The notes under the pieces are model-generated. The model saw nothing but the letters and a program-made list of their open reading frames with translations, made no database searches and was not told the origin of the DNA. A stretch of DNA of 6,373 bases from DASWJQ01 sp036397095 (GTDB lineage: Bacteria; Chloroflexota; Anaerolineae; Anaerolineales; E44-bin32): the NCBI GenBank assembly GCA_036397095.1, contig DASWJQ010000173.1:1-6373 (forward strand), read 5' to 3'. This document shows, piece by piece, positions 1 through 3,679 of this stretch (within the stretch, counting starts at the first letter, position 1; every line of letters starts with the position of its first letter). Made by a program: the position numbers and the translations under genes.

Positions 1-6
1 AGATAA

Positions 7-60
7 GTGATACGAATTAAGGGAAAGGTGATATGGAAGAACAGTGAATGCGAACGGTGA
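7..60. repeat. GTGA-spaced degenerate repeat, copy 1
   Basis: GTGA occurs at 7, 28, 44 and 57. The core at 26-50 (AGGTGATATG, then CAGTGAA) matches 205-229 at about 20 of 25 positions, with the same 16-bp spacing between GTGA units. I see no start codon with a ribosome site and no coding character. It looks like a degenerate intergenic repeat of unknown function. Confidence 0.5.
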
Positions 61-89
61 TCAGTCCGCGCGCCCGACGAGTTTACCGA

Positions 90-141
90 TGGGAAACCCA
101 CTTGTAGGGGCGCATGGCGATGCGCCCGAGGGATTCATCCC
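90..141. repeat. Cluster of short inverted repeats around a GGGCGCAT hairpin
   Basis: Three inverted repeats sit side by side: TGGG-AAA-CCCA at 90-100, a perfect 8-bp stem GGGCGCAT-GGCG-ATGCGCCC at 108-127, and GGGAT-TC-ATCCC at 130-141. Such GC-rich hairpins, often written GTAGGGGCGCAT..., are to my recollection common dispersed intergenic elements in Chloroflexota and some other phyla. There is no T-run, so an intrinsic terminator is unlikely. The methyltransferase transcript from the right may read into it. Confidence 0.5.
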
Positions 142-192
142 GTTCAGTACCAGCTTCCGGGGGCGACGGCTCTCTAGGGATTTGGGTAACAG

Positions 193-237
193 GTGAAACG
201 AGATAGGTGATATGCAAAGCCAGTGAACGGTTAGTGA
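193..237. repeat. GTGA-spaced degenerate repeat, copy 2
   Basis: GTGA occurs at 193, 207, 223 and 234. The stretch at 205-229 repeats the 26-50 unit in direct orientation. The two copies flank the hairpin cluster at 90-141, so the arrangement is repeat, hairpins, repeat. The rest of the gene-free stretch 1-330 holds only a 6-bp GC-rich stem (GGCAGG at 246-251 with CCTGCC at 260-265), which lacks a T-run on either strand. Confidence 0.5.
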
Positions 238-330
238 ATTGGCAGGGCAGGTCCGGCGGCCTGCCGTCCGCCGTCTGCTGCCTGCGGCGCAACGTCCATC
301 GTCCAGTCCAGCGGCCCGCATTGTGCCGCG

Positions 331-1113
331 TCAGGCAACCGCCAGCGCCAGCACGAGCAGCGTGGGTTCTTCTTCCAGATAGGGACGGCCGTCGTAGCCG
401 CCATAGGTCTCGGCCAGGCGGAAGCCGGCCGGATCGAGCAAGCGCTGCAGGGCGTCCGTCGAGCGCGGATGATAACGGAGCTCGAAGTGGTGTCGGACGG
501 TGTGGCCATCGGGCAGCAGTTCGTCGAACTGCCAGACGACGGGCACGGCGCCGTCCGTATCCGGTGGACCCTGGTGGGCGCTTACTTCGACCTGGCTGCC
601 CGTGGCCGGCTCTTCGAAGTGATCGTGCCAACCGGCGCCGGGTGCGACGTCGCTGGCGGCCGCCGGGCCGGGCAGGTCGAGGGCCAAGCCGGCGCCGGGT
701 GGCAGCAGCCGGCGCACGGCCCGCAACAACGCCGCCGTGGCGGCATCGTCGAAGTAGGCAAAGGTATTGCAGGGCACGATGGTGAGTGGGAAGGCGCCGC
801 CCAGCGGCAGGTTGGGCAGTTCCGCCTGGATCAATCCGACACGAATTGAGGTCGTCAGTTCCAACAGGCGCTGTGTCTTGCGAAGTGCCAGCGGATCGTG
901 GTCGACGCCAACCACTTGCAGGCCGGCCTCGGCCAGGGGCCGCAGGACCCGGCCTGAGCCGCTGCCCAGTTCGAGCACGGGACCGCCAAAGCGCTGCGCC
1001 ATTCCGAACCAGAATGGCAGGTCTTCGTCGAAATCGGTGTAGAAGGCGTCGAGCAGACGCAGCCGGTCGGCTGCTTCAGTGCTCCGGGACGCGGTGGTTC
1101 TTGCGTTCGACAA
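331..1113 (-). CDS. Class I SAM-dependent methyltransferase
   Basis: A 260-residue Rossmann-fold methyltransferase, probably cytosolic. Motif I, which binds SAM, is VLELGSGSGR (46-55), preceded by the usual helix DFDEDLPFWF (27-36). The acidic residue that contacts the SAM ribose is in VVGVDHD (67-73, D71), and motif II/IV is around TIVPCNTFAYF (111-121). The C-terminal YGGYDGRPY (237-245) with a final hydrophobic strand is typical of the Methyltransf_25-like group. The acceptor substrate cannot be deduced. The start is uncertain. The TTG at 1113 overlaps the upstream crotonase gene by 38 bp and has no clear Shine-Dalgarno. The next in-frame ATG (residue 38) would remove the conserved helix before motif I, so I keep the TTG. 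The overlap implies translation coupled to the crotonase gene. The fold assignment is secure and the specific function unknown. Confidence 0.87.
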   Translation of the reverse strand: MSNARTTASRSTEAADRLRLLDAFYTDFDEDLPFWFGMAQRFGGPVLELGSGSGRVLRPLAEAGLQVVGVDHDPLALRKTQRLLELTTSIRVGLIQAELPNLPLGGAFPLTIVPCNTFAYFDDAATAALLRAVRRLLPPGAGLALDLPGPAAASDVAPGAGWHDHFEEPATGSQVEVSAHQGPPDTDGAVPVVWQFDELLPDGHTVRHHFELRYHPRSTDALQRLLDPAGFRLAETYGGYDGRPYLEEEPTLLVLALAVA

Positions 1114-1855
1114 ACCGATCGGAAGCCTCGAGGTGTGGCCGGGCGGCCCACAGCGCCGGGAATTCGGTCCGCTCGGCCAGGGCGGCGTCGGTCGTCGTTT
1201 GGCTCAGGCCGGCCCGCAGCAGGCGTTTGATGGCGCGCACGGCGGCGGGGTCGTGGCGGGCGATCGACTCGGCCAACTCGACGGCCGCCGGGTAGGAACT
1301 TGCCGCGGGTACAACGCGGTTGACGATGTTGTGTGCCAGCGCCTGGTCGGCGTTGAGCACGCGAGCGGCCGTCATCCATTCGAGGGCCCGGCTGTAGCCC
1401 ACCAGCCGCATGAGCCGCTGCCCACCGCCCCAAGCGGGCGAAATGGCCAGGCGGACGTGCATCATGCCAAGGCTGGCATCGTCGGCCATGACGCGCAGAT
1501 CGCAGCTCAGGGCCAGCTCGGCGCCGCCGCCCAGGGCCGGCCCTTCGATAGCGGCGATGGTCGGGAAGGGCAAGTCTTCGAGTCGCTGCAGGGCCTGGCC
1601 CATGATGGTTGCCAGGCGGACGCCATCCTCGAACTCGGAGTATTGGTGCAGTTCAAACAGGTCGCCGCCCGAGCAGAAGGCCGGCCCTTCCCCGTGGACG
1701 ATCAACACCCTGGCGTCGTCCCGGCGGTGAAGGTCTTCGACGGCGGCGGCGAAGGCTTCCATCGCCTCCCAGGTGAGCGCGTTGAGCGCTTCTGGGCGAT
1801 TGATTTTGAGCGTCGTGATCCCCTGGTGAAGGCTGTCAACCACAATCGAAGGCAT
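1076..1855 (-). CDS. Crotonase-superfamily enzyme; ECHDC1-like acyl-CoA decarboxylase or enoyl-CoA hydratase
   Basis: A 259-residue protein, the usual length for a single-domain crotonase acting on acyl-CoA thioesters. Visible landmarks are INRPEALNAL (18-27), the first oxyanion-hole segment GPAFCSGGDL (57-66), the second GPALGGGAELALSCD (105-119), and PAWGG (140-144). E113 aligns with Glu144 of mitochondrial enoyl-CoA hydratase. The second catalytic Glu (Glu164) is replaced by H133. His here together with the PxWGG motif resembles ethylmalonyl-CoA decarboxylase (ECHDC1), as does the tail with W236 and the ERTEF segment. The chemistry may therefore be decarboxylation of ethylmalonyl- or methylmalonyl-CoA, or another acyl-CoA reaction. 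The ATG at 1855 is preceded by AAGGAG (1872-1867) with 11-nt spacing. A longer open frame runs to 1936, but it enters tRNA-Pro and is rejected. The gene is first in an operon with the methyltransferase. Confidence 0.9.
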   Translation of the reverse strand: MPSIVVDSLHQGITTLKINRPEALNALTWEAMEAFAAAVEDLHRRDDARVLIVHGEGPAFCSGGDLFELHQYSEFEDGVRLATIMGQALQRLEDLPFPTIAAIEGPALGGGAELALSCDLRVMADDASLGMMHVRLAISPAWGGGQRLMRLVGYSRALEWMTAARVLNADQALAHNIVNRVVPAASSYPAAVELAESIARHDPAAVRAIKRLLRAGLSQTTTDAALAERTEFPALWAARPHLEASDRFVERKNHRVPEH

Positions 1856-1870
1856 AGATACCACCACTCC

Positions 1871-1899
1871 TTGACCCGTCCGATAGCCGGACTTATACT
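1871..1899 (+). promoter_or_regulatory. Sigma70-type promoter of tRNA-Pro
   Basis: TTGACC (1871-1876) and TATACT (1894-1899) are separated by exactly 17 bp. Each hexamer differs from consensus at one position. The predicted start, near 1906, is just upstream of the mature tRNA 5' end at 1909. The -35 overlaps the Shine-Dalgarno of the divergent crotonase gene. Confidence 0.8.
1892..1897 (-). promoter_or_regulatory. Possible -10 box for the crotonase-methyltransferase operon
   Basis: Read on the minus strand this is TATAAG, five of six matches to TATAAT. Transcription would begin near 1885, giving a leader of about 30 nt containing the AAGGAG ribosome site at 1872-1867. The only -35 candidate is GCTACA at 1919-1914 with a 16-bp spacer, which is weak and lies inside tRNA-Pro. 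The hexamer overlaps the -10 of the tRNA-Pro promoter on the other strand. Confidence 0.4.
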
Positions 1900-1908
1900 G
1901 ACTCAGGC

Positions 1909-1982
1909 CGGGGTGTAGCGCAGTCTGGTAGCGCACCGCGTTTGGGACGCGGGGGTCGGCGGTTCAAATCCGCCCACCCCGA
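1909..1982 (+). tRNA. tRNA-Pro (anticodon TGG)
   Basis: A full cloverleaf of 74 nt can be folded. The acceptor CGGGGTG pairs with CACCCCG, and the D stem is GCGC/GCGC. The anticodon stem is CCGCG/CGCGG with loop TTTGGGA (anticodon TGG at 1943-1945). The T stem is GGCGG/CCGCC with loop TTCAAAT. The discriminator is A1982. CCA is not encoded. No hairpin terminator follows before the next gene at 2027. Confidence 0.97.
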
Positions 1983-2026
1983 CTCATTCTTCTTATTCAT
2001 TAACCCGAAATCAGGGAGAAGCTACG

Positions 2027-2368
2027 GTGCGAGGAGTTCGGGCCCAGGCGCCAGCTCGCAAGACCAGGGTGTCTCTGTTGGTGACCGCCGCCCGCTATGA
2101 CGCCAACAGCGGGCGGTTGTTGATGGCCCAGGGTTATGAGCCCTTCGGCCAGGTCTGGTCGGATATCCGATTGTACACGCGGGATGATCTGATCGAGCGC
2201 CTACAATCGGGGCAGCGACTGGGCATCGCCGAGACGGCCGAGCTGGCGACCGACTTCGAGCGGATAGATCGGCTTGAAACGGTGGAGGCCGAAGGCGGAC
2301 CCTGGCTGCGGGCCGGCGGCGCAGGCGCCAACGGCGCCAGGGACGACCTGGGCGTGGCGCGGTTCTAG
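2027..2368 (+). CDS. Small protein of unknown function between tRNA genes
   Basis: A 113-residue protein that I do not recognise. The GTG at 2027 is chosen because AGGGAG (2013-2018) lies 8 nt upstream; a later GTG at 2069 has no properly spaced ribosome site. The first 14 residues are basic. Residues 15-50 look like beta strands (VSLLVTAARYD, then the tract MAQGYEPFGQVWSDIRLY). A helix follows (TRDDLIERLQSGQ, 51-63), then an acidic segment and a Gly/Ala-rich tail (95-104). There is no signal peptide or membrane segment, so it is probably cytosolic. The central, well-folded-looking part and a good ribosome site argue that it is real despite its size. With no terminator or convincing promoter between it and tRNA-Pro, it is probably expressed from the tRNA-Pro promoter and released as mRNA by tRNA 3' processing. 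Confidence 0.68.
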   Translation: MRGVRAQAPARKTRVSLLVTAARYDANSGRLLMAQGYEPFGQVWSDIRLYTRDDLIERLQSGQRLGIAETAELATDFERIDRLETVEAEGGPWLRAGGAGANGARDDLGVARF

Positions 2369-2376
2369 TTCGTTGG

Positions 2377-2405
2377 TTGACCGGCCATTGGGGCGACCTT
2401 AGAAT
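2377..2405 (+). promoter_or_regulatory. Sigma70-type promoter of tRNA-Gly
   Basis: TTGACC (2377-2382) and TAGAAT (2400-2405) are 17 bp apart, which predicts a start near 2412, about 6 nt before the mature tRNA-Gly end. The -35 sequence is identical to that of tRNA-Pro. It begins only 8 nt after the stop codon of the 113-residue gene. Confidence 0.78.
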
Positions 2406-2417
2406 CAAAGCAAGCAC

Positions 2418-2488
2418 GCGGGTGTGGCCAAGGGGTAAGGCATCAGCCTTCCAAGCTGAGATCACGGGTTCGAATCCCGTCACCCGCT
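2418..2488 (+). tRNA. tRNA-Gly (anticodon TCC)
   Basis: A 71-nt cloverleaf. The acceptor GCGGGTG pairs with CACCCGC. The anticodon stem is TCAGC/GCTGA with loop CTTCCAA (anticodon TCC). The T arm is ACGGG-TTCGAAT-CCCGT. The discriminator is T2488, as is common for bacterial tRNA-Gly. CCA is not encoded. Confidence 0.97.
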
Positions 2489-2493
2489 CTACC

Positions 2494-2517
2494 GTGCCCA
2501 GCCAAGCGGCTGGGCAC
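2494..2517 (+). terminator. Hairpin after tRNA-Gly, possible terminator without a U tract
   Basis: This is a perfect 10-bp inverted repeat, GTGCCCAGCC-AAGC-GGCTGGGCAC, starting 6 nt after the tRNA. Its position suggests a transcription end or 3' processing barrier for the tRNA-Gly transcript. No T-run follows, so a classic intrinsic terminator is not shown. Confidence 0.5.
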
Positions 2518-2518
2518 T

Positions 2519-2543
2519 GAGCTCCAAGCACCAAGCGCCGAGC
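2519..2543. repeat. Low-complexity CCAAGC-type repeat
   Basis: Degenerate units built on CCAAGC (GCTCCAAGCACCAAGCGCC) end in GCGCCGAGC. That 9-mer recurs in direct orientation at 2697-2705. These purine/pyrimidine-skewed runs look like dispersed intergenic repeats. The stretch 2544-2675 between the copies shows no gene or clear structure beyond a 5-bp stem at 2574-2587. Confidence 0.45.
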
Positions 2544-2675
2544 AAAAGAGCCTAATCAAAGGGACGCGTCAGCACACAGACATGTGTTTGGCGAGATGGC
2601 ATTGGTTTCAGAAGATTGAGGAACCGGTGCCTGGCTTGTGCTTGATGAAGACTTAGTACTTTCAGCCTAGACGGT

Positions 2676-2708
2676 GAGCTTGGAGCCTGGAGCCTGGCGC
2701 CGAGCTTG
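2676..2708. repeat. GGAGCCT tandem and GAGCTTG-bounded repeat
   Basis: GAGCTTG occurs at both ends (2676-2682 and 2702-2708). Inside are two exact 7-bp tandem units GGAGCCT (2682-2695), then the palindrome GGCGCC (2696-2701). It runs up to the promoter region of the CAT-anticodon tRNA and may have replaced part of its -35 region. Confidence 0.5.
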
Positions 2709-2725
2709 AACTCCGCCCCATGAAG

Positions 2726-2731
2726 TAGAAT
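2726..2731 (+). promoter_or_regulatory. Probable -10 box of the CAT-anticodon tRNA
   Basis: TAGAAT is identical to the tRNA-Gly -10 and sits 9 nt before the mature tRNA, as expected. No good -35 lies 16-18 bp upstream: the position gives AGCTTG, and TTGAAC (2706-2711) would leave only a 14-bp spacer. The promoter is therefore weaker or less conventional than the other two. Confidence 0.5.
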
Positions 2732-2740
2732 CGTCCCACC

Positions 2741-2816
2741 GGGCCCGTAGCTCAGGGGTTAGAGCAGCCGGCTCATAACCGGTAGGTCGCAGGTTCGAAT
2801 CCTGCCGGGCCCACCA
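2741..2816 (+). tRNA. tRNA with CAT anticodon, probably tRNA-Ile2 (else elongator tRNA-Met)
   Basis: A complete cloverleaf of 73 nt plus an encoded CCA (2814-2816). The acceptor GGGCCCG pairs with CGGGCCC. The D stem is GCTC/GAGC. The anticodon stem is GCCGG/CCGGT with loop CTCATAA, and the T arm is GCAGG-TTCGAAT-CCTGC. CAT fits initiator Met, elongator Met, or Ile2, whose C34 becomes lysidine. Pair 1-72 is G-C and matched, which argues against an initiator. The C4-G69 and C5-G68 pairs match known TilS determinants, so I lean to Ile2. That assignment is inference. Confidence 0.93.
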
Positions 2817-2826
2817 GTTTCTGCGG

Positions 2827-3026
2827 TTACTCCCGTATTGCCCCCGGCACCACATTGCTTGGTCGGGTTGGAAAGCTAACTTGCCCGTAGCAATTGTGGC
2901 AGGCCAGTTTCAGTCCTATACTCAAGCAATCATCGTCAGTGCAGTCCGAGCAATGGCATCAGGGCATGGCTCGTCGGTCACGGGATTACCTTTGAGCCTG
3001 ATACCGGCACGAACTTTCTTTAGCAT
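2827..3026 (-). pseudogene. Possible remnant of a small Cys-rich (zinc-ribbon-like) gene
   Basis: The minus strand holds two short open stretches in different frames. From ATG 3026 to the stop at 2922 there are 34 residues beginning MLKKVRAGIRLKG. From 2958 to the TAA at 2827 there are 43 residues without a start codon, opening CHCSDC and containing a later CHNC. The six cysteines in the first 23 residues of the second stretch are suggestive of metal-binding knuckles. One base change in the overlap near 2958 would join the frames into about 67 residues. There is no proper ribosome site (GAGAGG abuts the ATG). It may be a decayed gene or chance. Otherwise the gene-free stretch 2817-3079 shows only the promoter elements near 3019-3047. 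Confidence 0.18.
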
Positions 3027-3047
3027 CCTCTCACGATCGTGTAAAAT
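3019..3047 (+). promoter_or_regulatory. Possible promoter and palindromic operator before the lipoprotein gene
   Basis: TAAAAT (3042-3047) is a good -10 candidate. TTTAGC (3019-3024), 17 bp upstream, is a poor -35. The perfect 10-bp palindrome CACGATCGTG (3032-3041) fills the spacer and abuts the -10, where a repressor could block polymerase. Confidence 0.4.
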
Positions 3048-3079
3048 CCGCGTGTGACCGGAGGTAGCCAACAACCCCC

Positions 3080-3673
3080 ATGCGAACCTTGACTAGGCAA
3101 GTGGCCGTGCCCCTGCTGGCCCTGGCGATACTCTTGGTCACCGTTCTGGCTTGCGGCCTGACGCAGTCTCAGATTGAAGGGGCCGTCGGTGCGACCCTGA
3201 CCGCCGAGCGCTCAATTCTGAACGCGGTGGACACCTCCGTAGCCGCCACCGTGCAGGCAGGTCGCACACCAGTCCGATTCCCTACCAGCACCTCACGAAT
3301 TATCGATGCAACCCAGGTAGTACCCGAGGGCGAAGTTTGCGGCGAGGACATGGGTGACTTGCGCTACCTCAGTGGGGGTTTCCTGGAAGGTGGTAGGTAC
3401 TTGGCCACGTTTGAGAAACTGAGTGGGTTCGAGGCCGAATCGGTCGACGAGGCCTATACATTGCGTATCAATGGGTTGCCCTATGCCTGCTCCATCTTGA
3501 ATGACAATCGAGCGCGCATTTACTGTATCGGTCGTCCGATCCCGCCAGGCGGGAATGCCCAAGCGAGCTTGTTCGCCTTCGATGAGAGTTGCCAGCACCA
3601 AATCCCGTTTGAGACGATCTTGGTCCCACCACCTCCGACGCGAACACCCGCACCCTCCGGCCCATATGGATAG
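3080..3673 (+). CDS. Secreted lipoprotein of unknown function
   Basis: A 197-residue protein with a lipoprotein signal: basic start (R2, R6), hydrophobic core 8-24, and lipobox V-L-A-C, with C25 the lipidated residue. The mature part starts with a polar, Ala/Thr-rich helical stretch (26-60). A Thr/Ser/Pro-rich linker follows (61-73), then a compact beta-rich domain (about 82-181) with four cysteines (87, 137, 149, 171) that could form two disulfides. It ends in a Pro-rich tail with VPPPPTRTPAP (182-192). I recognise no family for the domain. It should be anchored to the outer face of the membrane. GGAGGT at 3060-3065 lies 14 nt before the ATG, longer than usual, but no other start fits. It heads the cluster with two membrane glycosyltransferase-like genes, so a role in surface glycan assembly is possible but unproven. 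Confidence 0.82.
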   Translation: MRTLTRQVAVPLLALAILLVTVLACGLTQSQIEGAVGATLTAERSILNAVDTSVAATVQAGRTPVRFPTSTSRIIDATQVVPEGEVCGEDMGDLRYLSGGFLEGGRYLATFEKLSGFEAESVDEAYTLRINGLPYACSILNDNRARIYCIGRPIPPGGNAQASLFAFDESCQHQIPFETILVPPPPTRTPAPSGPYG

Positions 3674-3679
3674 TCCTGG

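Noticed and set aside
246..265. GGCAGG/CCTGCC stem as terminator for the methyltransferase operon
   Set aside because: The stem is only 6 bp, has no T-run on the minus strand, and lies about 65 nt past the stop.
83..631. Minus-strand 182-residue ORF and overlapping ORFs at the left end
   Set aside because: They are Arg/Pro-rich shadow translations overlapping the methyltransferase and the repeats; no domains are visible.
1079..1918. Plus-strand 279-residue ORF opposite the crotonase gene
   Set aside because: It is a GC-rich shadow of a gene with clear crotonase motifs, has no recognisable domain, and runs into tRNA-Pro.
1856..1936. N-terminal extension of the crotonase by 27 residues
   Set aside because: It would place coding sequence in tRNA-Pro and across its promoter; the family starts at about the ATG at 1855, which has AAGGAG upstream.
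2022..2534. Minus-strand 170-residue ORF with the peptide VERVTGFEPVISAWKADAL
   Set aside because: It is the antisense of tRNA-Gly plus the 113-residue gene; there is no ribosome site, and the peptide is a recurrent tRNA-shadow artefact.
2418..2560. tRNA-Gly or tRNA-Ile2 as a site-specific integration site
   Set aside because: There is no integrase gene and no second copy of a tRNA 3' end in the window; the spacer repeats do not match tRNA sequence.
2667..2855. Minus-strand ORF with the peptide WARQDSNLRPTGYEPAAL
   Set aside because: This is the well-known false protein from translating the antisense of a CAT-anticodon tRNA; the tRNA at 2741-2816 explains it.
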